DNA from: a bacterium
GTDB taxonomy: Bacteria; Bacillota; Bacilli; Lactobacillales; Streptococcaceae
Assembly (NCBI GenBank): GCA_905221325.1
Contig: CAJNCS010000011.1
Location: forward strand, 1-64,000
Direction: 5' to 3'
DNA length: 64,000 nucleotides
Position numbers and translations under genes: made by a program. Shown in pieces: positions 27,448-41,904 of this stretch. Within the stretch, counting starts at the first letter, position 1. Every line of letters begins with the position of its first letter. The notes beneath the pieces are model-generated. The model did no database searches, was not told the DNA's origin, and worked only from the letters and a program-made list of their open reading frames with translations.

Positions 27448-27683
27448 TAGGTTTTAGAAAATTCTTTAGAATTTTTCTATTTTTTTACTTCTTTTTTACC
27501 AAAATTGTCTAAAAATAGCATGAAATGAGGGCTTTTGCACGACCTCTGTTTTGACGGCGCTTTTATATATGTGCAAAATAATATTTTTAATGTATTATGT
27601 TATTTTTTCATCTAAATGCTACTATTTTCTTTGTGTTTGTGGTAAAATCAAAGAAGGAGAAAGAAAAAAATTGAGGTGCAATT

Positions 27684-28400
27684 ATGGCTATTCCAAAATA
27701 CCAATATATTAAAGACGAACTCAAGAATAAAATCATCTCAGGTCAATTTGCGAGTGGAGACAAGTTTTATACTGAAGCAGAGTTGATCGCCATGTATGAT
27801 GTCAGTTCTATCACAGTTGTTCGTGCCTTGAACGACCTTGCCAAAGATGGCTATATTGTCCGCCAGCAAGGAAAAGGAACTTTTGTTTCACGCGCTCGTA
27901 AGCACAAACTCGTTGAGTTTTCAGACGTAGAAATTTTTGAAACAAAAGACGATAAGGTAACTGTCCTTTCTATCGAACGTGGAAATAAGCTTGAATATTT
28001 GGAAAAACTTGGTTTGCGTGGAGACCAGTTCTATTACAAGATCGAACGGACACGCCAAACTAACGGTGTGACCTATATCTACCACACTTCTTATATTCCC
28101 GAACAATATATCAATGCCAACTATCCGAATCTTGACTATTATAGTTCTATCTATAAACGTTTCAAGCTGGATTACCGCATTCACATGACTGATGAGCATT
28201 TTGAGGAAATCAACGAAATCGCATTCCCAACACCCGAGCATGCTGCTTCTACGTTGGGAATTGATACACAATTTCCAACTGTCTTCCAAACAAAGACTAC
28301 AAAACTTGAGGCCACTGGCCAAGTCCTTGCCTATAGTGAAACTTATAAGCGAGCTGACTACTACAAAATCAAATTCATCTCGTGTGATCGAGGTCATTAA
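27684..28400 (+). CDS. bgaR: GntR-family (HutC/UTRA) regulator BgaR
   Basis: 238 residues. N-terminal winged helix-turn-helix (IISGQFASGDKFYTEAELIAMYDVSSITVVRALNDL, split here) and C-terminal UTRA ligand domain from about 90. Divergently placed to bgaC, which the pneumococcal orthologue represses; the effector is thought to be a sugar phosphate made by the operon. Start ATG 27684 with weak GAGGTG upstream. Confidence 0.88.
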   Translation: MAIPKYQYIKDELKNKIISGQFASGDKFYTEAELIAMYDVSSITVVRALNDLAKDGYIVRQQGKGTFVSRARKHKLVEFSDVEIFETKDDKVTVLSIERGNKLEYLEKLGLRGDQFYYKIERTRQTNGVTYIYHTSYIPEQYINANYPNLDYYSSIYKRFKLDYRIHMTDEHFEEINEIAFPTPEHAASTLGIDTQFPTVFQTKTTKLEATGQVLAYSETYKRADYYKIKFISCDRGH

Positions 28401-28401
28401 G

Positions 28402-28435
28402 AAAAAGCTTGAGCCTAGCTCAGGCTTTTTCTATG
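28402..28435 (+). terminator. Terminator of bgaR
   Basis: AAAAAGC-TTGAGC / GCTCA-GGCTTTTT hairpin with a CTA loop and T-run directly after the stop codon. Confidence 0.88.
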
Positions 28436-28615
28436 TTCATTATAGCATGCACCATTTGGTATGAACATATGACGAAGGGTAATTCTTTAATTAGTAGTGC
28501 TTTTACTAAAAACAAGTTAAATATTGGCTAGATTTTCCTTGTTTTTAGTTTTTTGACAATTTTTTCCTAAATCTTATGATTTCCTCCATTTATTATAGTT
28601 CTTTCATAAAGCCGC

Positions 28616-28671
28616 TTGACTTTTTATATCTTAGATAATAAAATGAAAATAGTTTTGTGTAAACGCTATCA
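28616..28671 (+). promoter_or_regulatory. strH promoter with cre site
   Basis: TTGACT (28616-28621), 17 bases, TAAAAT (28639-28644). The cre-like TGTAAACGCTATCA at 28658-28671 fits the consensus except for the first W and lies just after the expected start site, the same geometry as at bgaC. The preceding 180 bp after the bgaR terminator show no gene. Confidence 0.75.
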
Positions 28672-28684
28672 TACAATATAATAA

Positions 28685-32701
<4,017 letters not shown>

Positions 32702-32718
32702 ACACCTTCTATAAGCAT

Positions 32719-32750
32719 ACAAAAAAGCGAGATTCAATCTCGCTTTTTAT
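32719..32750. terminator. Bidirectional terminator between strH and purB
   Basis: AAAAAGCGAGATT / AATCTCGCTTTTT hairpin with a short CA loop; A-run on one side and T-run on the other, between two convergent genes. Confidence 0.9.
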
Positions 32751-32758
32751 TGTTAGGA

Positions 32759-34057
32759 TTAGTCACCAAGTCCGATACGTTCAAAAATATCATCCACTCG
32801 TTTGGTGTAGTATGTAGGGTTGAAGATTTCGTCGATTTCTTCTTGGGTCAGGCGTGATGTTACTTCTGGATCTGCTTCGAGAAGCGGTTTGAAGTCTACT
32901 TGGTTATCCCAAGAATAAGCTGTTTTTGGTTGTACCAAGTCATAGGCTTGCTCCCGCGTCATTCCTTTCTCAATCAAGGTCAACATAGCACGCTGGCTAA
33001 AGATCAGACCAAACGTAGAGTTCATGTTGCGGATCATGTTTTCTGGGAAGACTGTCAAATTCTTGACGATATTTCCAAAACGGTTGAGCATGTAGTCAAT
33101 CAAAATGGTCGTGTCCGGTGTGATGATACGTTCAGCTGATGAGTGGGAAATGTCGCGTTCGTGCCAGAGAGCCACATTTTCATAAGCTGTCACCATGTGA
33201 CCACGGATAACACGCGCCAGACCTGTCATGTTTTCAGAACCGATAGGATTGCGTTTGTGAGGCATTGCTGAAGAACCTTTTTGCCCTTTGGCAAAGAATT
33301 CTTCCACTTCGCGCTGCTCAGACTTTTGCAGACCACGAATCTCAGTTGCCATACGCTCGATGGAAGTTGCGATACTAGCAAGAACTGCAAAGTACTCAGC
33401 GTGAAGGTCACGAGGAAGCACCTGTGTAGAGATTTCTTGAGCACGGATACCCAGCTTGTCGCAGACATATTGCTCTACAAATGGTGGAATGTTGGCGAAG
33501 TTTCCAACCGCACCAGAGATCTTACCAGCTTCTACACCAGCAGCCGCATGCTCGAAACGCTCGATATTGCGCTTCATTTCACTGTACCAAGTCGCCAATT
33601 TCAGACCAAAGGTTGTAGGCTCCGCATGCACACCATGGGTGCGACCCATCATGATGGTGAACTTGTGTTCCTTAGCCTTGTCAGCGATGATGTTGGTGAA
33701 GTTTTCAAGGTCACGACGGATGATGTCGTTAGCCTGCTTGTAGAGGTAACCGTAGGCAGTATCCACCACGTCGGTAGAAGTCAACCCATAGTGAACCCAC
33801 TTGCGCTCTTCACCAAGCGTCTCAGAAACTGCACGTGTGAAAGCAACCACATCGTGGCGTGTCTCCTGCTCAATCTCCAAAATACGGTCGATGTCAAAGT
33901 CCGCCTTCTCGCGAATCAAAGCCACATCTTCCTTAGGGATTTCCCCCAATTCAGCCCATGCCTCATCAGCCAAGATTTCCACCTCAAGCCAAGCACGGTA
34001 TTTATTTTCTTCACTCCAAATATTCGCCATCTCAGGGCGAGAGTAACGGTTGATCAT
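32759..34057 (-). CDS. purB: Adenylosuccinate lyase
   Basis: 432 residues; fumarase/aspartase superfamily signature [11 protein letters not shown] and [11 protein letters not shown] with the conserved region around the catalytic residues. Acts twice in purine synthesis: SAICAR to AICAR and adenylosuccinate to AMP. Its ATG overlaps the stop codon of the SIR2/GHKL gene (ATGA), so translation is coupled to a gene that is not part of purine metabolism. Ends at the shared terminator with strH. Confidence 0.97.
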   Translation of the reverse strand: MINRYSRPEMANIWSEENKYRAWLEVEILADEAWAELGEIPKEDVALIREKADFDIDRILEIEQETRHDVVAFTRAVSETLGEERKWVHYGLTSTDVVDTAYGYLYKQANDIIRRDLENFTNIIADKAKEHKFTIMMGRTHGVHAEPTTFGLKLATWYSEMKRNIERFEHAAAGVEAGKISGAVGNFANIPPFVEQYVCDKLGIRAQEISTQVLPRDLHAEYFAVLASIATSIERMATEIRGLQKSEQREVEEFFAKGQKGSSAMPHKRNPIGSENMTGLARVIRGHMVTAYENVALWHERDISHSSAERIITPDTTILIDYMLNRFGNIVKNLTVFPENMIRNMNSTFGLIFSQRAMLTLIEKGMTREQAYDLVQPKTAYSWDNQVDFKPLLEADPEVTSRLTQEEIDEIFNPTYYTKRVDDIFERIGLGD

Positions 34058-36618
34058 GTTGTTTCTCCCTCATTTAACATAATATTTTTATAAGTATTTT
34101 TTTGAAAAATGTCCTTTAAAATATCAATATTCCCATTGCCTTCGAGTTTTCTTTTAGTTATATACAAGTAATCATTATCCTTCAAAATCAAACTACTTCC
34201 TTTATAACTTTCATCGAACCATAAAATATTATTCTCGTATAGACTTGTAAAAAAACTTTTAAGTGCAGTGCTATGGTTTATAACAAAATCTTTTATCTGT
34301 GATGGACTTTCCAAGTTTTTAAAATCTTCATGTGCAAAATTAAATTGATTTAGTATCATTTTAATCGCGTCTCCTCTGAAACCAACATTATGATTCCTTA
34401 TTTTAATCAAATTTTTTTCAATATAGTTTCGGGATAAAGCGACAATATTCTCATTTTCTATGGAATCAGAAATATTAGTAATACTCTCACTTATATGACT
34501 TGTAGTTATTATTCCTTTGTCATTGAAAACTTTATGTATCACTTCATCAACTCTATTAGATAATATATAGAAAATATTTGTATCGTATGTAGGCAAGTAA
34601 ACTTTACCTGATTTTACATACCAATTTGCTAACATGTCACGAAACTCCATTGAACGTCCAGAATAATAATCAGGCATTGGTATCGAATTTTCACAAATCG
34701 AATCTAATTCCTCTAAATATTTAGGTAAATTCAATCTGTAATACTCATTTTCTATTTGTGTTACGACATTTTCTGGTAAGTTAATAAAACTTCTATCAAG
34801 TGGGATTTCAATATCTTGTGTCTTGTCTAAAATAATCAAAGGTAGTCTGCTAATATCTACTAGCGGCTTCTGGCTTCGGTCCCAATATGACCACTGACCA
34901 TAACGATAATAGTTAGTATAATAGTCAACTTTTACAAGCATGTCCCCATATAAAGCGTAATTCGACAACTCTTTTAAATTGCCTTCTGTAGAATCATCGA
35001 CACCATTTGAATACATAAAAATTTTGTATGGTTTCTCCAAAATACAAATAAAATCATCTAAATTTATTTTTTTAAAACGATGGGAAAAGTTAGTTTCATT
35101 CGTAGTGACATCAAAACTTATATCTCCTCCTCGAATAATATCAAATAAACCAAAAAATTCCAAAAATTCTGGTGCATATTTTTCTTTTTTTAGTTCATCT
35201 CCATATTCTTTTTTCAATTCCAACCTAACAAATGTATATGAATCATCTTCAAAATACGGGTTGGTATTATCCATCTGAACTTCTTTACTTTCTTTAGTTG
35301 GATCTGTATACATCCTAAATGAAATCGGACTGCCCCCACTCTTCTTAGTTTGCACAAAAATTGAATCGGAAATTAGAAACATTGCCAATGCACCTATTCC
35401 AAAATGTCCCACTAAATTATCAACATTACTTACTTTTCTTTTGCCAGATTTTCCAATTGTTAAATAATAATTTTTTATCTCATCTATTGACATACCTATA
35501 CCATTGTCTAGAATCGATAAAAACATTACTCCATTTTTTTCCTCTACAGAAATTTTTATATTGTAGTCCCTTTTAGCTACTTTACATGCATCCATAGCAT
35601 TTTGAAGCAACTCTCTCATGACAACTTTTGGATATTTCTGACCTTTATAAAGTGGCATAATAAAATGATTGACAACATCATTCTTTGAAACTGCAAATTC
35701 TAAATTGGCAGACTGTAATGAAATATCCCTCAATACTTCATACAATTGTTGATAATTATTTCTTAAGTAAAAAATATTCACATTAATGAGTAATCCATTT
35801 AGAAGAGCTAACTCTTCTTTTTCCAAAAAGTACTCTGGCTTATCATCGGAAGAATAAGAAATAATAAATACTCGTTCTTGAAATTGTTTTAAGTCTTTTT
35901 GACTTAACGTTGCAGTCAAAGTCGTAAGTATATCTTTAATATTTCTATCACTCAAACTATAGCCTAAGAATATTATTGGAGATTCTACAAATATCGTTAA
36001 CAACTTAGAATATATATACTTACTTTTTTCAAAAAATTGGTCGTAATCAGATTTTGTAATAATCATAGATGATGGTTTGTCTATAGAACCATGAATCTTA
36101 TAAAGCTTTTTATTTTTTGTCTCGGAGGAGAACAAATCATCATTGTGAATATAAATCTCTTCATTTTCAATATTGAAAACACTTTTCTCTAGTAAGGAAT
36201 CATAGTTTGTTGTGATTAATTTTTGGTAATCGATACCGCCAAGTATTGAAATTTCTTTCTCATATTCAGAATTGTCAACTGTATATTCGTTTAAGATTTG
36301 AGCAATTAACTCTCTGAAAGGCCTTCTTATATCATCGCTTTCTAATAATGATTCTTTTTTTAACGTTGTAAAATAAATCGCTTCTAGTCTTTCCGCAATC
36401 TCTTCATAATTATCACTGGTCCATCTCTCCAATAAACTTTTATCTATTTCTAGTTCTTTAGAGATTTTTTCTAGTAAACCCCGCCAAGTAGGAGATTTCA
36501 AATATCTCTGAGATAAACCTGAACCAACAAATAAAACTGGTTTTTGATTTAGTTTAGATAGTTTATTAAACCCATAGTCAATATTCTTCAAATCATTGAA
36601 ATCAACTTTATTACTCAT
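34054..36618 (-). CDS. SIR2-like NADase domain fused to HSP90-like (GHKL) ATPase; candidate antiphage defence protein
   Basis: 854 residues from ATG 36618, behind GGGGAAGG inside the end of purK; ATGAGTAA overlaps the purK stop. SIR2 domain about 25-300: nucleotide loop FVGSGLS (31-36), TTNYD with Asn138, KIHGS with His176 (the residues that in defence-type SIR2 proteins hydrolyse NAD), and [10 protein letters not shown] (217-226). GHKL ATPase domain about 312-500: [10 protein letters not shown] with Glu336 and Asn340, DNGIGM at 371-376, GHFGIGA at 404-410. The last 350 residues have no motif that I know. Strongly AT-rich against both neighbours, so likely acquired. Activity and role are inferred from domains; not a metabolic sirtuin, as no zinc-binding cysteines are seen. 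Confidence 0.85.
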   Translation of the reverse strand: MSNKVDFNDLKNIDYGFNKLSKLNQKPVLFVGSGLSQRYLKSPTWRGLLEKISKELEIDKSLLERWTSDNYEEIAERLEAIYFTTLKKESLLESDDIRRPFRELIAQILNEYTVDNSEYEKEISILGGIDYQKLITTNYDSLLEKSVFNIENEEIYIHNDDLFSSETKNKKLYKIHGSIDKPSSMIITKSDYDQFFEKSKYIYSKLLTIFVESPIIFLGYSLSDRNIKDILTTLTATLSQKDLKQFQERVFIISYSSDDKPEYFLEKEELALLNGLLINVNIFYLRNNYQQLYEVLRDISLQSANLEFAVSKNDVVNHFIMPLYKGQKYPKVVMRELLQNAMDACKVAKRDYNIKISVEEKNGVMFLSILDNGIGMSIDEIKNYYLTIGKSGKRKVSNVDNLVGHFGIGALAMFLISDSIFVQTKKSGGSPISFRMYTDPTKESKEVQMDNTNPYFEDDSYTFVRLELKKEYGDELKKEKYAPEFLEFFGLFDIIRGGDISFDVTTNETNFSHRFKKINLDDFICILEKPYKIFMYSNGVDDSTEGNLKELSNYALYGDMLVKVDYYTNYYRYGQWSYWDRSQKPLVDISRLPLIILDKTQDIEIPLDRSFINLPENVVTQIENEYYRLNLPKYLEELDSICENSIPMPDYYSGRSMEFRDMLANWYVKSGKVYLPTYDTNIFYILSNRVDEVIHKVFNDKGIITTSHISESITNISDSIENENIVALSRNYIEKNLIKIRNHNVGFRGDAIKMILNQFNFAHEDFKNLESPSQIKDFVINHSTALKSFFTSLYENNILWFDESYKGSSLILKDNDYLYITKRKLEGNGNIDILKDIFQKNTYKNIMLNEGETT

Positions 36619-37702
36619 TCTTTCCTTCCCCAAACTCATCCACACTATCCGGCACATCACTAAACAAAGTCACATGTCCCATTTTGCGGTTGTGCTTCGC
36701 TTCTATTTTACCATACATGTGGAGGTGGGCGCTTGGATTTTCTGTGACATATTTTTCAGCAGCCTCGACGTGTTGACCGAGGACGTTGAGCATGACTGCA
36801 GGCGCATGGAGTTTGATGACTGGCAATGGTGCTCCCAGAACACCCAAGATATGGGTATCAAACTGGGAAAAATCGCAGGCTTCGATAGAATAGTGCCCAG
36901 AGTTATGTGGGCGTGGGGCAATTTCATTGACAATGATGTCATCAGCTGTCGCAAACATTTCCACGCAGAGCGTTCCAGACAAGTTAAGCTGTTCTGCAAT
37001 TCGCACTGCCATTGCTTTTGCTTTTTCAGCTAGACTTGCAGAAATCCGAGCTGGCACAATGGTTTTTGAAAGAATGTTGTTGCGGTGGATATTTTCCTGA
37101 ACGGGGAAAACCGTCACATCCTTGCCATTTCCAGACACGATGACAGAAATCTCAAGGTCAAAGTTGACGAATTCTTCCAAAACACAGGCTGCTGAATCGG
37201 CTAGCGCACGGGCTTCTTCCAAGTCTGCTTCTGAGCGAATGACCTTCTGACCATGTCCGTCGTAGCCACCAGTCGCAGTCTTGAGGACATAGTTTTTCGA
37301 TAGGTCAATATCTGCCAAGTCTTGACTTGAAGTCACGACCTTGTAGGGTGCCACAGTGACTTGTGCCTTGTTTGAGAGAAAGTCCTTTTCAAAAATGCGA
37401 TTTTGGGAAATGCGGAGCAGATCTGTCCCTTGAGGGAGTTGTCCATCCTTGATAACGGCATCCAAACCGTCAGCATCGACATTTTCAAACTCATAGGTGA
37501 GGACATCACATCGCTCAGCCAACTGATGGAGGGCATCCACATCGTTATAAGGAGCCACGATGATTTCCGCTACACGAGAAGCTGGGCAATCCGCAGCAGG
37601 ATCCAGCGCGATAACCTTGTGCCCCATGTAGATAGCAGAAATGGCCATCATCTGCCCCAGCTGACCGCCACCAATAATTCCGATTGTTTTAGATGAGCTC
37701 AT
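36611..37702 (-). CDS. purK: N5-carboxyaminoimidazole ribonucleotide synthase
   Basis: 363 residues, ATP-grasp family; [13 protein letters not shown] at the N-terminus, [10 protein letters not shown] and [18 protein letters not shown]. Uses ATP and bicarbonate to carboxylate AIR. Overlaps purE by 14 bp upstream and the SIR2/GHKL gene by 8 bp downstream. Confidence 0.97.
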   Translation of the reverse strand: MSSSKTIGIIGGGQLGQMMAISAIYMGHKVIALDPAADCPASRVAEIIVAPYNDVDALHQLAERCDVLTYEFENVDADGLDAVIKDGQLPQGTDLLRISQNRIFEKDFLSNKAQVTVAPYKVVTSSQDLADIDLSKNYVLKTATGGYDGHGQKVIRSEADLEEARALADSAACVLEEFVNFDLEISVIVSGNGKDVTVFPVQENIHRNNILSKTIVPARISASLAEKAKAMAVRIAEQLNLSGTLCVEMFATADDIIVNEIAPRPHNSGHYSIEACDFSQFDTHILGVLGAPLPVIKLHAPAVMLNVLGQHVEAAEKYVTENPSAHLHMYGKIEAKHNRKMGHVTLFSDVPDSVDEFGEGKNE

Positions 37703-38180
37703 TTGTAGACTCCTCTGCGATTTTTCCTTGCTCCTCTGCGAAATCTGCCAAAGCTGTCGCGATAGCCTGATCCTCTACTGACAAGAGACGGAGGGCAAAG
37801 AGGGCTGCGTTGGTCGCACCAGCTTCACCGATAGCCATTGTCGCTACAGGCACACCGCCCGGCATCTGTACGATAGAGTAGAGCGAGTCCACGCCACTAA
37901 GAGCACGTGATTTGACTGGTACACCAATGACTGGAAGGGTTGTTTTGGCAGCAACCATACCTGGCAAATGGGCTGCACCGCCTGCACCTGCGATGATGAC
38001 CTTTATGCCACGGCTACGAGCTTCTTCAGCATGTCTGAACATGAGGTCTGGTGTCCGGTGGGCAGAGACAACCTTCTTTTCGTAGGCTACACCGAAGCGG
38101 TCAAGGACTTCGGCGGTTTTTTGCATGGTTGCCCAGTCGGATTTTGAGCCCATGATGATGGAAATTACTGGTTTAGTCAT
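37689..38180 (-). CDS. purE: N5-carboxyaminoimidazole ribonucleotide mutase
   Basis: 163 residues from ATG 38180 (AAAGGAAA upstream; longer starts lack a site). [11 protein letters not shown] and [10 protein letters not shown] are the class I PurE signatures, with the catalytic His in AHRTP. Converts N5-CAIR to CAIR. First gene of the purE-K part of the unit. Confidence 0.97.
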   Translation of the reverse strand: MTKPVISIIMGSKSDWATMQKTAEVLDRFGVAYEKKVVSAHRTPDLMFRHAEEARSRGIKVIIAGAGGAAHLPGMVAAKTTLPVIGVPVKSRALSGVDSLYSIVQMPGGVPVATMAIGEAGATNAALFALRLLSVEDQAIATALADFAEEQGKIAEESTNELI

Positions 38181-38411
38181 AATTTTCCTTTCCTTTCTTT
38201 TTTCAATCACCTTAAGTTGTGAGGGACGGCAGCAGCCACCAAAGGTGTCTCATGCCTAAATTGGAAGCCCAAGGTCTTCCAATTTCCCTGAACGATTGGA
38301 TTATCATCCAATCGTTCTTTCACAACGGCGGTGATTGCTCTATATCAGCTCGCTAATGCTCGCAAATCAAACGACCATTATCGTATTTGGCGACTTCGTC
38401 GCTTTTAAAAT
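38181..38411. other. 231-bp intergenic region with two perfect hairpins between purD and purE
   Basis: Holds AAATTGGAAG / CTTCCAATTT (38258-38285, 8-base loop) and GAACGATTGGAT / ATCCAATCGTTC (38290-38317, 4-base loop). No convincing gene: a 31-codon frame starting at the second hairpin has no ribosome site. The hairpins have no long T-run in the direction of purD to purE transcription (minus strand), so they may be attenuating, processing or leftover repeat structure. Confidence 0.65.
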
Positions 38412-39674
38412 TTATTTATTCGCCTTACTACCAATGTCGTTTCGGTAAAAGAGGCCTTCTGTTTTTTGTTGGGAGAGTTCTTGGTAGATGGTTTCTTGGG
38501 CTTCTTTAACGGTATCAGCTGTGGTGACGAGCATATAAACTCGTCCGCCGTTTGAGAGCAGTGCTATGCTATTTTCCGCAAACTTAGCCCCTGCATAGTA
38601 GGTGATGATATCTCCCTCGGTTTTGGCTGGCAACTCGACACCTTTTTCATAGTCTAGCGGGTAGCCGTTCGAAGCGACAACCACACCCAGAGTCACACCC
38701 TTGTCCGTCCACGTGATGTTGGGCTCCTTGCCATCGAGAATATCCGTGATATTTTGCGCAAAGTCAGATGTTAAACGAGGCAAGATAATCTGAGTTTCAG
38801 GATCTCCGAAACGAGCGTTGAACTCGATGACCTTCGGACCGTCTGCTGTCAAAATAAGCCCCGCGTAAAGGACACCAAGATAAGGACGACCTTCTTTGAT
38901 CATCCCTTCAAGGACTGGCTTGACAATGGTGTCAACCGCCGTATCAACCACGCTCTGTGGCAAGTGAGGAACTGGCGCATAAGCTCCCATACCACCCGTG
39001 TTAGGGCCCTTGTCGCCGTCATAGGCACGTTTATGGTCCTGAGCCGTTGGCATGATGTAGAACTTGTCCCCATTGACAAAGGCAAAGAGAGAGAACTCTT
39101 CTCCGTCAAGGAATTCCTCGATGACCACTCGCGCCCCCGAGTCACCGAATTTATTGTCTAAAAGCATCTCGTGAGCAGCTTCGACGGCTTGCTCAACCGT
39201 CTCCGCAACGACGACACCCTTCCCAAGTGCCAAACCATCTGCCTTGACAACGATAGGAGCGCCTTTCTCCTCGATATAAGCCTTGGCCTCCTCGAAATCT
39301 GAAAATGTGCCATAGGCTGCTGTCGGAACACCGTATTTAACCATGATTTGCTTAGCAAAATCCTTGGACCACTCCAGCTCCGCTGCAGCCCTAGTCGGAC
39401 CAAAGGCTTTGAGACCAGCTTGGTTAAAATCATCCACAATTCCAGCAGCAAGGGCATCATCTGGCCCGATGAAGGTCCAAGCAATATCGTTGGCCTTTGC
39501 AAACTCAATTAACTTAGAATGTTCGGAAATAGAGATATTTACCAATTCCAGACCATCCAGAGTCATTCCATCATTTCCAGGGGCTACAAAAACTTTTTCA
39601 ACGTCTTTTGATTCAAGTAACTTCTTAGCAATCGCATGTTCACGACCACCCGAACCGACAACTAACAGCTTCAT
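38412..39674 (-). CDS. purD: Phosphoribosylamine-glycine ligase
   Basis: 420 residues, ATP-grasp: VVGSGGREHAIA at the N-terminus, VVKADGLALGKGVVVAE, and EFNARFGDPETQ. Makes GAR from PRA, glycine and ATP. Start behind GAGGTTGAGAG. Own promoter upstream (see the site at 39707-39731). Confidence 0.97.
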   Translation of the reverse strand: MKLLVVGSGGREHAIAKKLLESKDVEKVFVAPGNDGMTLDGLELVNISISEHSKLIEFAKANDIAWTFIGPDDALAAGIVDDFNQAGLKAFGPTRAAAELEWSKDFAKQIMVKYGVPTAAYGTFSDFEEAKAYIEEKGAPIVVKADGLALGKGVVVAETVEQAVEAAHEMLLDNKFGDSGARVVIEEFLDGEEFSLFAFVNGDKFYIMPTAQDHKRAYDGDKGPNTGGMGAYAPVPHLPQSVVDTAVDTIVKPVLEGMIKEGRPYLGVLYAGLILTADGPKVIEFNARFGDPETQIILPRLTSDFAQNITDILDGKEPNITWTDKGVTLGVVVASNGYPLDYEKGVELPAKTEGDIITYYAGAKFAENSIALLSNGGRVYMLVTTADTVKEAQETIYQELSQQKTEGLFYRNDIGSKANK

Positions 39675-39706
39675 CTCTCAACCTCTTTTGCGAATTATTT
39701 ACTAAC

Positions 39707-39731
39707 ATTATATCACAAACGTTCGTTTTAA
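39707..39731 (-). promoter_or_regulatory. purD promoter with PurBox-like motif
   Basis: Minus-strand reading: TAAAACGAACGTTTG (39717-39731 area) resembles the PurR box AWWWCCGAACWWT with about three mismatches, and TATAAT (39707-39712) follows 5-10 bases later. It comes after the purH terminator, so purD-E-K would be a second PurR-controlled unit. Motif match is imperfect. Confidence 0.5.
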
Positions 39732-39754
39732 TCTTGTTTCACTTAGCATTTTAA

Positions 39755-39794
39755 ACCAAAAAAGGAAAGAAACTGTTTTCTTCCCTTTTGTTTT
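39755..39794 (-). terminator. Terminator of the purC-L-F-M-N-H unit
   Basis: Hairpin of AAAAGGGAAGAAA with TTTCTTTCCTTTTTT (minus-strand reading) directly after the purH stop codon, ending in a T-run. Confidence 0.75.
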
Positions 39795-39795
39795 C

Positions 39796-41343
39796 TTAAT
39801 GTCTAAAATGTCTTACTCCTGTGAAGACCATGGTCAAGCCATATTTATCCGCTGCTTCGATAGATTCTTGGTCACGGACAGATCCACCTGGTTGGATGAT
39901 GGCTTTAATGCCTGCTTTGGCGATTTCTTCCACGTTATCTGCAAATGGGAAGAAGGCATCAGAAGCAAGCACAGCGCCGTCAAGGCGGTCTTTAGCTTGG
40001 TCAATCGCAATACGAACAGAAGCCACACGGTTGGTTTGACCAGGGCCAACGCCAAGTGTCATGTGGTCATTGGTTACGATGATTCCGTTTGATTTGACGT
40101 ACTTGATAGCCTTCCAAGCGAACTCAAGAGCAGTTGCTTCTGTCTCAGTTGGTTGGCGCTTGGTCACCACTTGCCAGTCAGCCGGACTTTCCTTGATCAC
40201 GTCTTGGTTTTGCACGAGAAGTCCACCGACAACACCAGTGTATTCTGCTTCCACTTCGCTAGCGTCTTGGGCATCAAATGGCAAAGCAAGGATACGCAAG
40301 TTTTTCTTTTTATTAGTCAAAATAGCTAGCGCCTCATCCGTATAGCTTGGTGCGATGATGATCTCGAGGAAAACGCCGTGCATCTTCTCAGCTGTCGCAG
40401 CATCCACCTCACGGTTGAGAACGACAATCCCACCGAAGATAGACACTGGATCAGACTCATAAGCATTATCCCAAGCAGTTTCGATGTCATCTGCCTGACC
40501 GATACCGCACGGGTTCATGTGTTTGAGAGCCACAACGGTTGGACGGTCTTTGAAGTCACGGATAATACGAATGGCAGCATCCGCGTCACGGATATTGTTG
40601 AAGGACAATTCCTTACCGTTAAGCTGTTTGGCTGAAGCAATGGAGTAATCTGTCGGCAAGGCTTTTTGGTAGAAATCGGCATCCTGTTGAGGATTTTCCC
40701 CATAGCGCATAGCTTGTTTGAGGTCATAGGTTAAAGTGAGTTTTTCAGGTTTTTCTTCACCCACTTGAGCTGTGAAGTATTCTGCAATCAAGGCATCATA
40801 AGCCGCTGTGTGACGGAAAACCTTGGCTGCCAAACGTTGACGAGTTTCATAAGTCGTTTCGCCATTAGCAGATAATTCCTCAAGGACCACTGCATAGTCA
40901 GCAGGGTCTACCACAACCGTCACGCTGGCATGGTTTTTAGCTGCTGAACGAAGCATAGACGGCCCACCGATATCGATATTTTCAACTGCGTCAGCGTAGG
41001 TCACATCTGGTTTGAGAATCGTTTCCTTGAATGGGTAAAGGTTGACTACAACAAGGTCGATAAGCTCAATTTGATTGTCCTTAGCCGCCTCAAGGTGGCT
41101 ATCCAAGTCACGACGAGCGAGGAGACCACCATGGATATTTGGGTGAAGGGTCTTGACACGACCGTCCATCATTTCTGGGAACCCAGTCACATCGTCGATA
41201 GCAATGGTCTCCACCCCAGCATTATCAAGGGTAACCTTTGTCCCACCTGTCGAGATAATCTCCCAACCAAGTTTTTTGAGTTTATGGGCAAATTCAACAA
41301 TGCCCGCTTTGTCTGAGACGCTGATTAAGGCGCGTTTAGTCAT
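39796..41343 (-). CDS. purH: Bifunctional AICAR formyltransferase / IMP cyclohydrolase
   Basis: 515 residues from ATG 41343 (AAAGGAA upstream). N-terminal IMP cyclohydrolase MGS-like domain ([39 protein letters not shown]) and C-terminal AICAR transformylase ([17 protein letters not shown] stretch, [11 protein letters not shown]). Last two steps to IMP. Starts 15 bp after purN; no vanZ gene between them. Confidence 0.97.
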   Translation of the reverse strand: MTKRALISVSDKAGIVEFAHKLKKLGWEIISTGGTKVTLDNAGVETIAIDDVTGFPEMMDGRVKTLHPNIHGGLLARRDLDSHLEAAKDNQIELIDLVVVNLYPFKETILKPDVTYADAVENIDIGGPSMLRSAAKNHASVTVVVDPADYAVVLEELSANGETTYETRQRLAAKVFRHTAAYDALIAEYFTAQVGEEKPEKLTLTYDLKQAMRYGENPQQDADFYQKALPTDYSIASAKQLNGKELSFNNIRDADAAIRIIRDFKDRPTVVALKHMNPCGIGQADDIETAWDNAYESDPVSIFGGIVVLNREVDAATAEKMHGVFLEIIIAPSYTDEALAILTNKKKNLRILALPFDAQDASEVEAEYTGVVGGLLVQNQDVIKESPADWQVVTKRQPTETEATALEFAWKAIKYVKSNGIIVTNDHMTLGVGPGQTNRVASVRIAIDQAKDRLDGAVLASDAFFPFADNVEEIAKAGIKAIIQPGGSVRDQESIEAADKYGLTMVFTGVRHFRH

Positions 41344-41358
41344 GTTATTTCCTTTCAT

Positions 41359-41904
41359 TTACTTGTCCAACAATTCTCTAATAACCTCTGGATACAACTT
41401 GTACTCTGCCTCATGAATGCGAGCTTCAAAGCTTTCGATGGTATCATCAGCCAGTCTTGACACCCGAACTTGTTTGATAACCTTGCCTGTATCCACACCA
41501 GAGTCCACCCAGTGAATGGTGACGCCACTCTCAGCAACACCAGCATTCCAAGCGTCCTCAATCCCATGAGCTCCTGGAAATTCTGGCAGGTAGGCTGGAT
41601 GAATGTTGATAATTCGACCTTCATAAGCTGCCAATAAGGTGGGCCCAACGATTTTCATGTAGCCAGCGAGGCAAACCAAGTCAATCTGGTGTTCTTCCAA
41701 GAGTTCGACGATGGCTCCTTCATAGTCTGCCTTGTTCTCAAACTCCTTGAGTTCAAAAGCATAGGACAGAATGCCAAGCTTGTCTGCACGCTCGAGCACA
41801 TAGGCGTCACGATGGTCTGAAAAGACAAACTCCACCGGAAATTCTTCAGCAATCACCTGAAAATTTGAGCCATTACCAGAAGCAAAAACCGCTATTTTTT
41901 TCAT
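41359..41904 (-). CDS. purN: Phosphoribosylglycinamide formyltransferase
   Basis: 181 residues. GART fold: [10 protein letters not shown] phosphate loop, [11 protein letters not shown], and [23 protein letters not shown] with the catalytic Asn/His; Asp in [10 protein letters not shown]. Uses 10-formyl-THF. Overlaps purM by 4 bp (ATGA). Confidence 0.97.
   Translation of the reverse strand: MKKIAVFASGNGSNFQVIAEEFPVEFVFSDHRDAYVLERADKLGILSYAFELKEFENKADYEGAIVELLEEHQIDLVCLAGYMKIVGPTLLAAYEGRIINIHPAYLPEFPGAHGIEDAWNAGVAESGVTIHWVDSGVDTGKVIKQVRVSRLADDTIESFEARIHEAEYKLYPEVIRELLDK

Noticed and set aside
33281-34093. 270-codon plus-strand frame across purB
   Set aside because: Antisense to purB, which has full family motifs; composition follows purB codon use.
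38217-38310. 31-codon minus-strand frame in the purD-purE gap
   Set aside because: Starts inside a perfect hairpin, has no ribosome site and no recognisable features.
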